From Syntrophosphaera sp035450685 (lineage in GTDB: Bacteria > Cloacimonadota > Cloacimonadia > Cloacimonadales > Cloacimonadaceae), in the NCBI GenBank assembly GCA_035450685.1, contig DAOTNF010000002.1, positions 124,001-188,000 on the forward strand: a stretch of DNA of 64,000 nt, written 5' to 3'. The notes below the pieces were generated by a model. The model ran no database searches. It had not been told where the DNA came from and saw only the letters and a program-made list of their open reading frames with translations. Shown here one piece after another: positions 15,574-24,533 of the stretch. Both the position numbers and the translations under genes were made by a program. Position 1 is the stretch's first letter. Every line of letters starts with the position of its first letter.

Positions 15574-17685
15574 ATGGGGCAAATGGAAAAATCAGCACCG
15601 GCAACCAATCAGGGCACCCTGACCCAGATACAGTATCTTAAAGGGGTGGGAGAAGCGCGCTCGCGCCAGTTGGCCAAACTGGGCATCCGAAACGTGCTGG
15701 AGCTGATGGAATACTTTCCCAGGGACTACATCTCACGCAAGATCCAACCTAAACTGAAAGAACTTAGACCTGGGGACAGGGCGGCTTTTACCGCAATGGT
15801 GAGTTGGGTGGATGAACGCAAGACCCACAAAGGGAAAAGCATTCTCAGCGTGGGAATCAGCGATACGCAATCCACTTTGGTCTGTACCTGGTTCAGCTAT
15901 CCCAAAGGATACCCGCAGCAATTCAAACCCGGGTCAACGATCTGGCTGAACGGCCAGCTAACCGAATACAACGGGCAATTGCAACTGGTTCATCCCCAGG
16001 TGGAGTTTGTTGACAGACTGGAGGATGAAGGCGATTTCTGGAAAAAAAGGGATCATCTGCCCGTGTATGGCCTTTCCGGCAATCTCACCCAATCCTTACT
16101 GCGCAAGATAGTTTACTCCGCTTTCGAGCTACACACTCAAAGCATCGTGGAAAACCTGCCCCCCTGGCTGCTGGATAAATATGGCTTTCTGTCCCGTAAG
16201 GAGGCTTTGCAGAAGATGCACTTCACCCTGGAACCCGGCAAGGTGCCAGAGCTGCGCAAGCGCTTCGCCTTTGAGGAGCTGTTCTACTCGCAACTGCTCT
16301 GGGGCAGGCATAAAAGGCATCACAACAGCCACACCCGGGGAATAGCGTTTGAGAACAAGCGTGACCTGACCACCCGGTTGCGAGAGCAACTGCCATTTAC
16401 TTTGACAGGGGCGCAAAAAAAAGTGTTGCGAGAAATCTTCGCCGATATGTGTTCTGAGCGGCAAATGAGCAGGATGGTGCAGGGCGATGTGGGCTCCGGT
16501 AAGACGATAGTGGCTCTGTTTGCCATGCTGCTGGCTGTGGAGAACGGGTATCAGGCGGCTCTGATGGCGCCCACGGAGATTCTGGCAGACCAGCACTATG
16601 CCAGCATCGTGAATCTCGTGGCGGGTTTACCGGTAAAGGTCTGCCTGCTCAAGGGAGGCAGCTTCAAGGGTAAAGCGCAGATCAAACAGGAGATCGGCGA
16701 CGGCAGCGCGAACATCGTGATCGGCACCCATGCTCTGCTGCAGGAGGATGTCTCCTTCTTTAAGCTGGGTTTTGTCACTGTGGATGAACAGCACCGCTTT
16801 GGCGTGCAGCAAAGGGCCACCCTGGCCAGAAAAGACAACCATCCCGATCTGCTTTACCTCAGCGCCACACCCATCCCCCGCTCTCTAACCCTTACCGTGT
16901 TTGGCGACTTGGAAATGAGCCTGCTGGATGAATTGCCACCCACCCGCAAACCCGTGCAAACCTATATCCGGTCGAATAACAAGATCGACATCGTATACCG
17001 GGAGGTTGCCAGGGAACTTGAGCAAGGGCTACAGGTGTATGTGGTCTGCCCCCTGATAGAGGAATCTGACAAAGTGGATCTGCTGGATGCCGAGAGACTG
17101 CACAAGCATTTATCGACCAAGGTGTTCCCCCAGTATAGCTGCCGACTGCTGCACGGGAGGATGCCTGCAGCGGAAAAATATGAGATCATGAGCAGTTTCA
17201 AGGCAGGCGAAACCAGGATCCTGGTGTCCACCACCGTTATCGAGGTGGGTGTGGACGTGCCCAGCGCTTCGGTGATGATCGTGGAACATGCGGAAAGATT
17301 TGGCCTGGCCCAACTGCATCAGTTGCGGGGGCGGGTGGGCAGAGGCGCCAGGCAGTCATACTGCTATCTGATAGAACATCTGCCGCGCAGCAGGATAGCT
17401 TTGGAACGCCTGGAAACCATGGCCAGGACAACGGATGGATTCCTGATTGCAGAGAAAGACCTTGAGTTGCGTGGTCCTGGGGAGTTGTTTGGCACAGAAC
17501 AGTCCGGCCTCCCCCAGTTCCGCTTTGCCAACCTGGTGGCCGACCAGCCCCTGTTAAAGCAAGCCAGGGACGAGGCATTTTCCATCATCGATGCAGACCC
17601 GGAACTGGAGTTGCCCGAGCATGCCGTCCTGAAAAAACACTATAGCAGTGAACTGTCTGCCAAAGAGAAACTTATAATGTATTAA
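15574..17685 (+). CDS. recG: ATP-dependent DNA helicase RecG
   Basis: 703 residues, typical for RecG. The N-terminal helix-hairpin-helix/wedge OB domain (about 15-170, with YLKGVGEARSRQLAKLGI) precedes helicase motifs: Walker A GDVGSGK at 304-310, DEQH at 404-407 (the variant of DEAD normal in RecG), SATPIPRSL, and the C-terminal TTVIEVGVDVP and QLRGRVGRG motifs. RecG remodels stalled replication forks and branches Holliday junctions. ATG 15574 and ATG 15583 are both possible; the second has GGGGC nearby. It is divergent from htrA. Confidence 0.96.
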   Translation: MGQMEKSAPATNQGTLTQIQYLKGVGEARSRQLAKLGIRNVLELMEYFPRDYISRKIQPKLKELRPGDRAAFTAMVSWVDERKTHKGKSILSVGISDTQSTLVCTWFSYPKGYPQQFKPGSTIWLNGQLTEYNGQLQLVHPQVEFVDRLEDEGDFWKKRDHLPVYGLSGNLTQSLLRKIVYSAFELHTQSIVENLPPWLLDKYGFLSRKEALQKMHFTLEPGKVPELRKRFAFEELFYSQLLWGRHKRHHNSHTRGIAFENKRDLTTRLREQLPFTLTGAQKKVLREIFADMCSERQMSRMVQGDVGSGKTIVALFAMLLAVENGYQAALMAPTEILADQHYASIVNLVAGLPVKVCLLKGGSFKGKAQIKQEIGDGSANIVIGTHALLQEDVSFFKLGFVTVDEQHRFGVQQRATLARKDNHPDLLYLSATPIPRSLTLTVFGDLEMSLLDELPPTRKPVQTYIRSNNKIDIVYREVARELEQGLQVYVVCPLIEESDKVDLLDAERLHKHLSTKVFPQYSCRLLHGRMPAAEKYEIMSSFKAGETRILVSTTVIEVGVDVPSASVMIVEHAERFGLAQLHQLRGRVGRGARQSYCYLIEHLPRSRIALERLETMARTTDGFLIAEKDLELRGPGELFGTEQSGLPQFRFANLVADQPLLKQARDEAFSIIDADPELELPEHAVLKKHYSSELSAKEKLIMY

Positions 17686-17690
17686 CGTCC

Positions 17691-17702
17691 CGCATGCGGG
17701 AA
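17691..17702. terminator. Perfect palindrome after recG
   Basis: CCCGCATGCGGG follows the recG stop within a few bases, then AATAAG. It could end recG transcripts but lacks a T tract, so it may only be an mRNA 3' end stabiliser. Confidence 0.35.
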
Positions 17703-17763
17703 TAAGTGATTGACTAAAAATCCAAGTTCAAATTATGTGCAAAAAAGTACTTTAGAGGTGCCA

Positions 17764-20700
17764 ATGAAAAAGCTGATTACTCTGATCACGCTCATAATTG
17801 CATTTAGCGCAGCGTTTGCGCTCTCATTCGATCCTGACCTGTTTGTTAGCCAGACCATCATCGCCTGCTTCACAAGGGAAGCGGTGGGTAACGACAGAGG
17901 AACCATAAACTACACCACAGAAACAGGCGTGGTTATGACCGGCTTGCCCTCATTCGATTATCTGGCAGCCAAATACAGGGTCACTGCCCTGGACCAGGCC
18001 CACCCCTACGTGAAGGTTCCCACCTGGAACGACAAAGGGGTTTACCTGCAAAACATCTACCGCATCCGTCTGGAAGATAACTCCCTCATGGATGAAGCCC
18101 TGGCTGAGTTTTCCAAAGACAGCAACCTGATCTGGGCAGAATTTGAGGGAATCAACCGCAGCTACTTCACTCCTAACGACCCGATGCTCCCCCAACAATA
18201 TGTCCACAGCCGCATCAACAGCTTCGACGCGTGGGATTATGTGTTGGGATCCTACGAAGTAAAAGTCGCGATCACGGACTCCGGCGTGAAATGGAACCAT
18301 CCGGACCTGAGGAGCAACATCTGGATCAATCCCGCTGAATCTCCTGGCATGACCATCAACTGGGATGCCGGCACGATCACTGGAGGAAACGGAGCTGATG
18401 CCGGAGAAGGCGGAAACAAGGTTGATGATCTGGTGGGCTGGGACTTTTACAACAATGACAACAACCCCATCCAGACCTACGCGCCCAACGATCATGGCAC
18501 TCATGTCGCCGGCTGCGCCGGAGCGGTTGGCAACAATTCCATCGGTGTGGTTGGCACCTCGCCGATTGTATCGATCATATCCTGCAAAGGTGCTTCAAAC
18601 ACCTCTCCATCCCAAGGCATTTCCTTTGCCTACGACCAGGTGAAATACGCTGCGGAAGTGGGCGCGGACATCATCAACTGCAGTTGGGGCAGCGTGGGCA
18701 CAGGAGCTTATCCCAATTCCATTGTGAATTATGCCACCAATCTAGGAGCTTTGGTTGTGGCCGCGGCTGGCAACAATGACACGGAACACAACAATAGTTA
18801 TCAGGATTATCCTGCCGACTGCACCAACGCCCTATGCGTGGCATCCACCGGCCAGAATGATGTGAAATCTAACTTTTCCGATTACGGCACGACAATAGAT
18901 ATCTGCGCTCCCGGTGAGGGGATACTCTCCACCATCATCCAGAGTAACGGTTACGACGCCTACAACGGCACCTCCATGGCATCCCCTGTTGCAGCGGGTG
19001 TGGCAGCATTGGTAAAAGCCCTTCATCCCACCCTGTCTCCCGGAGCTCTGATGGATCGCCTGATGAACACCGCGGACTATATTTACGAAGCCAACCCCGA
19101 TTATGTGGGCAAGCTTGGCGCAGGCCGCATCAACGCCTACGCCGCTACTATGTTTGACAAGATCCCGAATATCACCATCGATGATAAATCGATTGAGGAA
19201 CTGGAAGGTGACGGAGATGGCATCGCCAATCCTGGAGAGCTGATTAGTCTCAAAATATCGCTGAACAACTATCTTGACCCCTACACCGGTCTGGCCTGGC
19301 TGCCAGCCGAAAACCTGAGCGCCACGCTTACCTGCAACTACCCCGGCATCACAATCGAACAGAATACAGCCGCTTATGGCACCCTGTATCCCGGCAGCAC
19401 CATGTGGAATCACAATCAACCCTTCACATTCAGCTCTGTCGCCGGTCTGGCTTCTGAACCCATCCCCTTCGAATTGGTTGTTTCTGCCAATGCGTCGGCT
19501 CCGTTCCCCTACACCAAGACCCTGACTTTTACGGTGCAGCTTTCGCTGATCCAGGAAGGATGGCCATTTGATCTCGGCGGCGCAACAAACAGCAGCCCGA
19601 TACTTGTGAATCTGGATTCCGATCCCGACCTTGAGATAGTGTTTGGTGACCATGCCGGAAATATCCATGCCCTCAAGAAAGATGGCAGCACGCAAATGCC
19701 CGGATTCCCCATCTCGCTTTCCAGCGCTGTCATCGGATCTTTGGCCATGACCGATTTGAATGCAGACGGAATAAAAGAATTCGCCGCCTGCCTGCAAAAC
19801 AACAGTATAGTATTCTTTAATTCACAGGGGACAGTTCTCTGGACAACCCCCGCCGGCGGAACTTTGCGCAGCGGCCCTGTGATCGCCTCCCTGAAAAACG
19901 ATAGCTCGCGGCAGATCATCACAGCCACCCAGGCTGGAAACCTGATCGTCCTGAATAGCGACAACACACCCTATCCCAATTTCCCGGTCAGTATAGGCGG
20001 AGCAATTCTGGGCCCTCCCGCCATCGCGGATTTAAATGGAGACGGTAAATACGACATTATCGTAGCCACCCTGAATGGCAACCTGTCAGCCATCAACAGC
20101 GCCACCGGGCAAAACCTGAGCGGATTCCCTGTTGCGATGCAAGGTGGCACCCAAAACCCCATCACCATTGCCAATCTGGATGCGGATCCCAGTCCTGAGA
20201 TCATAGTCACCACCAGCACATCAGGTAACATCCTGGCATATAACCATGACGGTTCACAGTTCTTCCAAAGGGCTGTGGGAGGCCAGATCAAAACGGGCGC
20301 TGTGGTGGCCGATGTGAACAACGACGGCAACAAAGAGATCGTCGTAGTCGCTGCCAATGGCACTGTTTACATTCTCAACCCAAACGGAACCGATCTGCCT
20401 AACACGCCAGTCATGGTAAACCAGGCAGTGGATTGCACCCCCACGGTCGCCCGCTTTGACGGCGACAACTATGCCGGGATAATATTCGGCGACACCAATG
20501 GCAGAATCCACAGCGTGAGAGCCGATGGAACTGAATCTCCCAATTTCCCCATCACCGTCACCGGCAACGTGAAGACTTCCTCCGCCCTGGCGGATATCGA
20601 TGGCGACAACGATCTGGATATCGTGATCCCCAACGACACGGGAATGTATGTCGTGGACATCAAGCGCCCCGCCCAGTCAATTGAATGGCGTTGCTTCATG

Positions 20701-21045
20701 GGCACCTACAACCGCGGCGGGAACATCTATCAGAACACCCCTGTCACGGATCCGGCAACTCCGCAGTTGTATACCGCTTTGGCCAGCAACTATCCCAACC
20801 CCTTCAATCCAAACACCAATATCAGCTTCAGCCTGGCCAACCCCGGCGAGGTCAGCCTCCAGATATTCAACCAGAAAGGCCAGTTGGTGAAGACCCTGCT
20901 GAATTCGTCACTGCCCGCCGGAAACCATCAACTCACCTGGAATGGAACGGACGAACAGGGCGCACAGGTTAGCAGCGGCGTCTATTTCTACCGCATGAAA
21001 TCCGGCAAATACTCATCAACCCGCAAAATGGTGATGATGAAATAG
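17764..21045 (+). CDS. Secreted S8 (subtilisin-like) peptidase with repeat region and T9SS type A sorting domain
   Basis: 1093 residues from ATG 17764, picked for the signal peptide (KKLITLITLIIAFSAAFAL) and GAGGTG site upstream. The subtilase domain (about 140-470) has the triad D172 (ITDSGVKW), H244 (NDHGTHVAG) and S404 (NGTSMASPVAAG) with N337 as the oxyanion residue. A linker with Asp-rich motifs (DGDGIANPGE) follows. Residues about 610-985 form FG-GAP/VCBS-like propeller repeats, each with IADLNGDGKYDI-type calcium-binding loops. The last about 90 residues are the sorting domain: NYPNPFNPNTNISFSL, then SSGVYFYRM and KMVMMK. It is predicted to cross the outer membrane by T9SS and act at the cell surface, probably degrading extracellular protein. 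Confidence 0.93.
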   Translation: MKKLITLITLIIAFSAAFALSFDPDLFVSQTIIACFTREAVGNDRGTINYTTETGVVMTGLPSFDYLAAKYRVTALDQAHPYVKVPTWNDKGVYLQNIYRIRLEDNSLMDEALAEFSKDSNLIWAEFEGINRSYFTPNDPMLPQQYVHSRINSFDAWDYVLGSYEVKVAITDSGVKWNHPDLRSNIWINPAESPGMTINWDAGTITGGNGADAGEGGNKVDDLVGWDFYNNDNNPIQTYAPNDHGTHVAGCAGAVGNNSIGVVGTSPIVSIISCKGASNTSPSQGISFAYDQVKYAAEVGADIINCSWGSVGTGAYPNSIVNYATNLGALVVAAAGNNDTEHNNSYQDYPADCTNALCVASTGQNDVKSNFSDYGTTIDICAPGEGILSTIIQSNGYDAYNGTSMASPVAAGVAALVKALHPTLSPGALMDRLMNTADYIYEANPDYVGKLGAGRINAYAATMFDKIPNITIDDKSIEELEGDGDGIANPGELISLKISLNNYLDPYTGLAWLPAENLSATLTCNYPGITIEQNTAAYGTLYPGSTMWNHNQPFTFSSVAGLASEPIPFELVVSANASAPFPYTKTLTFTVQLSLIQEGWPFDLGGATNSSPILVNLDSDPDLEIVFGDHAGNIHALKKDGSTQMPGFPISLSSAVIGSLAMTDLNADGIKEFAACLQNNSIVFFNSQGTVLWTTPAGGTLRSGPVIASLKNDSSRQIITATQAGNLIVLNSDNTPYPNFPVSIGGAILGPPAIADLNGDGKYDIIVATLNGNLSAINSATGQNLSGFPVAMQGGTQNPITIANLDADPSPEIIVTTSTSGNILAYNHDGSQFFQRAVGGQIKTGAVVADVNNDGNKEIVVVAANGTVYILNPNGTDLPNTPVMVNQAVDCTPTVARFDGDNYAGIIFGDTNGRIHSVRADGTESPNFPITVTGNVKTSSALADIDGDNDLDIVIPNDTGMYVVDIKRPAQSIEWRCFMGTYNRGGNIYQNTPVTDPATPQLYTALASNYPNPFNPNTNISFSLANPGEVSLQIFNQKGQLVKTLLNSSLPAGNHQLTWNGTDEQGAQVSSGVYFYRMKSGKYSSTRKMVMMK

Positions 21046-21100
21046 ACCGGTGCAGATATCGTAAGGGAATCGGGTATTCTCTTATAACTAACATTGTTGC

Positions 21101-21130
21101 AAGGGCTTCCGCTGGGAAGCCCTTCTCATT
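21101..21130 (+). terminator. Rho-independent terminator after the S8 peptidase gene
   Basis: AAGGGCTTCC (21101-21110), loop GCTG, GGAAGCCCTT (21115-21124): a perfect 10-bp stem, then CTCATTT. It lies 56 bp past the peptidase stop. Confidence 0.85.
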
Positions 21131-21161
21131 TGAGCGTCTTGCCAAACCGTGGCTCTTCCCT

Positions 21162-21197
21162 TAGTCATCCTTATAATTTATAAGGATGACCCAGGGT
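21162..21197 (+). repeat. R2 hairpin repeat, copy C
   Basis: GTCATCCTTATAA (21164-21176) and TTATAAGGATGAC (21178-21190) form a perfect 13-bp inverted repeat around one base, the cleanest palindrome of the R2 family. A second stem, GCTCAAAC/GTTTGAGC (21204-21211 with 21245-21252), follows, enclosing GATGC/GCATC. Confidence 0.8.
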
Positions 21198-21267
21198 TGT
21201 ATAGCTCAAACCATGATGCAGCAAATGAAGGAGGCATCTTTGGAGTTTGAGCGGATAAAGATTTTCC

Positions 21268-21295
21268 TTGAACGAATTTCGCCTCTGAATAATAT
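21268..21295 (+). promoter_or_regulatory. Probable sigma-70-type promoter of ribH-nusB
   Basis: TTGAAC (21268-21273), 16-bp spacer, TAATAT (21290-21295), ending 41 bp before the ribH start. It lies downstream of the R2 repeat, so that repeat is probably not in the leader. No FMN riboswitch is seen here. Confidence 0.6.
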
Positions 21296-21336
21296 GGTTT
21301 GATTGATGAAAAAACCTTAAGAGCAAGGAGCCTACA

Positions 21337-21801
21337 ATGAAAGTGATCGAAGGTAATCTGGTTTCCAAAGGATACAAGTTTGCCCTGGTGGCAAGCCGTT
21401 TCAACGAACTGATCAGCCGCAAGCTGGTGGAAGGCGCGGTAGATTGTCTGCTGCGGCACGAGGTGAAGGACAAGGACATCACCGTGTTGTGGGTGCCGGG
21501 AGCTTTTGAGATACCCCTGGTGGCCCAGGAAGCTGCCAAAAATAAGAACTACGATGCCGTGATCTGCCTGGGAGCGGTGATCCGGGGTGCCACGCCACAT
21601 TTTGAATATGTGAGCGCGGAAGTTAGCAAAGGCATCGCGCAGGTGGGCCTGGCCCAAAGCAAACCGGTGATCTATGGCATCTTGACCACAGACACCATCG
21701 AACAGGCTATCGAGCGCGCCGGAACCAAAGCTGGCAACAAAGGTTTTGCCGCGGCCAGCGCGGCTTTGGAGATGCTCAGCCTGCTGGCGGAAATGCGCTG
21801 A
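21337..21801 (+). CDS. ribH: 6,7-dimethyl-8-ribityllumazine synthase
   Basis: 154 residues, the normal size. It condenses 5-amino-6-ribitylaminouracil with 3,4-dihydroxybutanone 4-phosphate in riboflavin synthesis, usually as a large shell in the cytoplasm. Signatures: ASRFNELISRKLVEGA, VPGAFEIP, LGAVIRGATPHFEYV (active-site histidine) and PVIYGILTTDT. AAGGAG precedes the ATG. The other riboflavin genes are not in the window. The stop overlaps the nusB start by one base (TGATG). The ribH-nusB pairing is common in bacteria. Confidence 0.97.
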   Translation: MKVIEGNLVSKGYKFALVASRFNELISRKLVEGAVDCLLRHEVKDKDITVLWVPGAFEIPLVAQEAAKNKNYDAVICLGAVIRGATPHFEYVSAEVSKGIAQVGLAQSKPVIYGILTTDTIEQAIERAGTKAGNKGFAAASAALEMLSLLAEMR

Positions 21802-22268
21802 TGGGCATGCGACGCAAAGCACGCGAACTGGCGGTGCAAACGCTCTATGCTCTGGATTTTGCGGAGATAGGCACGGAGTTTAAAGAGTACGATCTCCTGA
21901 ATCAGTATCCGGAGATTCTGGGTCAGCTTGCCCAAAGAGAATCCATCGATGCTTCTTCGCCAGTGTTCGCCTTTGCGGAAGAACTTGTCAAAAACACGAT
22001 TATCAATCTGGATGACCTGGAAGCGGAAATTGGCAAACACTCCGAAAACTGGAGCGTTGACAGTATCGCGCATCTGGACAGGCATATACTGCAAATAGCG
22101 GCTTACGAGCTGATCCATACGGACACCCCGCCGGCTGTGGTGATCAACGAAGCGATTGAAATAGCCAAAAAGTTTTGCAGCGAGAGCAGCGGCGGGTTTT
22201 TGAACGGGATTCTGGACTCAGTAAAAAAAGACTTGCAGGAAACGTCCCTTGGCAGAGGTCTTGGATAA
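21801..22268 (+). CDS. nusB: Transcription antitermination factor NusB
   Basis: 155 residues, all-helical. Family features: MRRKARELAVQTLYALDF at the start and HLDRHILQIAAYEL with VVINEAIEIAKKF in the C-terminal half. NusB with NusE (S10) binds boxA RNA and supports rRNA antitermination. It overlaps ribH by one base and the small gene that follows starts near its end, so these form one transcript. Confidence 0.95.
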   Translation: MGMRRKARELAVQTLYALDFAEIGTEFKEYDLLNQYPEILGQLAQRESIDASSPVFAFAEELVKNTIINLDDLEAEIGKHSENWSVDSIAHLDRHILQIAAYELIHTDTPPAVVINEAIEIAKKFCSESSGGFLNGILDSVKKDLQETSLGRGLG

Positions 22269-22287
22269 AGGAAGACAGCGAGATGGT

Positions 22288-22539
22288 ATGAAAGCTGTCA
22301 TAGACAGATCAGGATACTTGAGGCTCAAAAGGCCTTATTCGCGCCAGGGCAAGCGCCCCGGCAGGTCTGCCTGCCCATTCGCGCTGCAATCCTTGAAAGC
22401 CTGCGGTGACTGGTGTCCCCTGTTTGGCGAACCTGAAAAACTGTCGGACGGCAGGATATCACTGCCACTATGCACACGAACACTTGTTTTAAATGAGTTT
22501 TTTGATGAAAGAGAACCCCGGAAGGAGGATTTGGTTTGA
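22288..22539 (+). CDS. Small cysteine-containing conserved-looking protein, function unknown
   Basis: 83 residues from ATG 22288 (a TTG at 22249 would add 13 residues and overlap nusB). The sequence opens KAVIDRSGYLRLKR, has four cysteines with CPF and CGDWCPLFG, and ends in an acidic tail. The CPF...CGDWCPLFG pattern resembles small hypothetical proteins I have seen in other bacteria, so it is probably real. The overlap of its stop with the next gene's TTG start (TTGA) supports this, because the coupling would be lost otherwise. It may bind a metal through the Cys residues. It has no signal peptide. Function is not known; a substrate or partner role for the radical SAM gene two positions downstream is only a guess. 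Confidence 0.55.
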   Translation: MKAVIDRSGYLRLKRPYSRQGKRPGRSACPFALQSLKACGDWCPLFGEPEKLSDGRISLPLCTRTLVLNEFFDEREPRKEDLV

Positions 22540-23450
22540 AACAATCTGAACCCTTAATCTGTTCTTTGGGTGTTTTTGCCTACAACGAGGCGGGCAACAT
22601 CCTGGCCTTGCTTGAAGCTTTGACTTCGCAGGAACTTTGCAATGTCAGAATAGCTGAGATAATTGTGGTATCCAGCGCCAGCACTGATGGAACTGATGAA
22701 CTGGTGGCAGAATACGCCCTGTCTCATCCGCAGGTGAAGCTGATAAGGCAAGCCCGGCGGGAAGGCAAGTCCTCCGCCATCAATCTTTTTTTGGCGCAGG
22801 CCACATCTCCCTATTTGGTGGTTATCAGCGGAGATGTGATCCCCGCCCCCAGAACTATCGAACTGCTGGTGAGCGCTTTCCGCGATGAACGGATCGGAGC
22901 CACTGGCGGCAGGCCTGTTCCGGTGAACGACGAAAACACCTTCATGGGTTTCGCGGTGCACCTGCTTTGGCGCTTACATCATCGCATGGCCATGATCTCG
23001 CCCAAATTGGGGGAAATGATCGCGTTCCGCAAGTTGATGGAGTCCATCCCAGCTGAATCTGCGGTGGATGAGGCCAGCATCGAAGCCATTGTCAGGCAGG
23101 CTGGCTTGAAACTGCGCTATATTCCGGAAGCCGTGATACATAACAAAGGCCCCGTAAAACTGAAAGACTTTATCAAGCAACGCCGCCGCATCCAGAATGG
23201 ACATCTCTGGCTGAAGCGGACACAGGATTACAAGGTGGCTTCGCAGGACAAGGGAACCCTGTTTTGGATCATGCTGGACGAGCTACGGGAACGGCCACTC
23301 ACAGCTGGTAAGGTATTCGCGGTTATGGCTTTGGAGGCATACTGCCGCATGCTGGGAAGTTGGGATTATCACATAAAAAAGAAGAATCCCTTCGCCTGGG
23401 AAATAGCCAACTCCGCTAAAAAAATCAAACAAGAGCAACACGAGGAATAA
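22536..23450 (+). CDS. Family 2 glycosyltransferase
   Basis: 304 residues. A GT-A fold is indicated by FAYNEAGNILALLEAL near the start, VVSSASTDGTDELV (nucleotide binding) and VVISGDVIPAP in the place of the DXD motif. A later EASIEAIVRQAG and RRRIQNGHLWL region fits inverting GT2 enzymes that make polysaccharide or lipid-linked sugars. The start is TTG 22536, supported by a strong AAGGAGG 7 nt upstream. A single hydrophobic patch at about 265-285 may touch the membrane. Overlap with both neighbours places it in one translational unit with the small Cys protein and the radical SAM protein, but donor and acceptor are unknown. Confidence 0.85.
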   Translation: MKQSEPLICSLGVFAYNEAGNILALLEALTSQELCNVRIAEIIVVSSASTDGTDELVAEYALSHPQVKLIRQARREGKSSAINLFLAQATSPYLVVISGDVIPAPRTIELLVSAFRDERIGATGGRPVPVNDENTFMGFAVHLLWRLHHRMAMISPKLGEMIAFRKLMESIPAESAVDEASIEAIVRQAGLKLRYIPEAVIHNKGPVKLKDFIKQRRRIQNGHLWLKRTQDYKVASQDKGTLFWIMLDELRERPLTAGKVFAVMALEAYCRMLGSWDYHIKKKNPFAWEIANSAKKIKQEQHEE

Positions 23451-24532
23451 TGCTGAGCCTGATACCGAGGATAGTAGCTTATTGGTTTATGAAACATCTG
23501 GGGTTTCCGCGGCTACTGCCCATGAACTATACTGTAAGCTTGCTCTATACATGTAATTCCCGCTGTAGTACCTGCAATGTCTGGAAGAAAAAAGCGCGCG
23601 ACTTCAGTGTCGAGGAATATGTTAAAACATTCAAAAGCATCGGCAGGTCACCCTATTGGGTCACCTTCAGTGGCGGAGAACCGTTTTTGCGGCAGGACCT
23701 GGTCAAGATCGTCACCACGATCTACAAGATATCACGTCCCCGCATTATCAATATACCCACCAATGGAATCCTGACTCAGGGGATCGCCGAAAAAGTGGAA
23801 GCGATCGCCAAAGCATGCCCCAAAGCCCAGATTATAATTAATATCTCTATCGATGGAGTAGAAAATCAGCACGACGAGATCAGGAAAGTGCCGGGCAACT
23901 ATAAAAAAGCTCTCGCCACCCTGCACAGGCTCCAGTCGCTCAAGTTGCCTAACCTGGCGGTGGGAATCCACACGGTAATCTCGCAGTTCAATGTGGATAG
24001 CTTTCCCGGCATAGCTACCGAACTGATGCGCCTGGAACCTGATTCCTACATCACCGAGATCGCTGAGGAAAGGGTGGAGCTTGACACCATTGGCGCAAAC
24101 ATCACACCCAGCTTGATTTCGTATAAATCCGCAATTGACTTTCTCATCCATCGTATAAAAAACGGCAGCTATAAAGGCATGAGCAAGATTACCATGGCTT
24201 TCAGGATCGAGTATTACAACCTGGTGAAAAAGATCATGCGGGATCAACGCCAGATAATACCCTGCTATTCCGGCATAGCTTCTGCACAGATCTCTCCGGA
24301 TGGAGATGTTTGGACTTGCTGTGTCAAAGCCAAAAGCCTTGGCAATTTACGTAAGGAAAAATACAATTTCCGGCGCATTTGGTTTCATCACGAAGCGGAA
24401 CTGGAGCGCCGTTCGATCCACAAACGTGAATGCTGGTGTCCTCTGGCAAACGCAGCATATACCAATATGCTGATGGATATTCCCACCCTGTTCAGGGTTT
24501 TTTGGCGTTCATTTATCAAATGGTGGCATTAA
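23450..24532 (+). CDS. Radical SAM protein with C-terminal SPASM-like cysteines
   Basis: 360 residues. C35, C39 and C42 (CNSRCSTC) bind the S-adenosylmethionine 4Fe-4S cluster; TFSGGEPFL is the GGEP motif. The C-terminal part has more cysteines (CYSG, WTCCVK and ECWCPLA) arranged like a SPASM or twitch domain carrying auxiliary clusters. Such enzymes modify peptides, sugars or lipids. The N-terminus has a short hydrophobic, possibly membrane-associated stretch. It starts at the glycosyltransferase stop (ATG at 23450), and the next gene follows within two bases. No substrate can be named. Confidence 0.85.
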   Translation: MLSLIPRIVAYWFMKHLGFPRLLPMNYTVSLLYTCNSRCSTCNVWKKKARDFSVEEYVKTFKSIGRSPYWVTFSGGEPFLRQDLVKIVTTIYKISRPRIINIPTNGILTQGIAEKVEAIAKACPKAQIIINISIDGVENQHDEIRKVPGNYKKALATLHRLQSLKLPNLAVGIHTVISQFNVDSFPGIATELMRLEPDSYITEIAEERVELDTIGANITPSLISYKSAIDFLIHRIKNGSYKGMSKITMAFRIEYYNLVKKIMRDQRQIIPCYSGIASAQISPDGDVWTCCVKAKSLGNLRKEKYNFRRIWFHHEAELERRSIHKRECWCPLANAAYTNMLMDIPTLFRVFWRSFIKWWH

Positions 24533-24533
24533 T

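Noticed and set aside
17709..17737. Promoter TTGACT before the S8 peptidase gene
   Set aside because: The -10 candidates at 17-18 bp match only two or three of six positions, so it was left out of the feature list.
21046..21336. FMN riboswitch before ribH
   Set aside because: None of the conserved FMN aptamer words is present; only a terminator, an R2 repeat and a promoter-like pair are seen.
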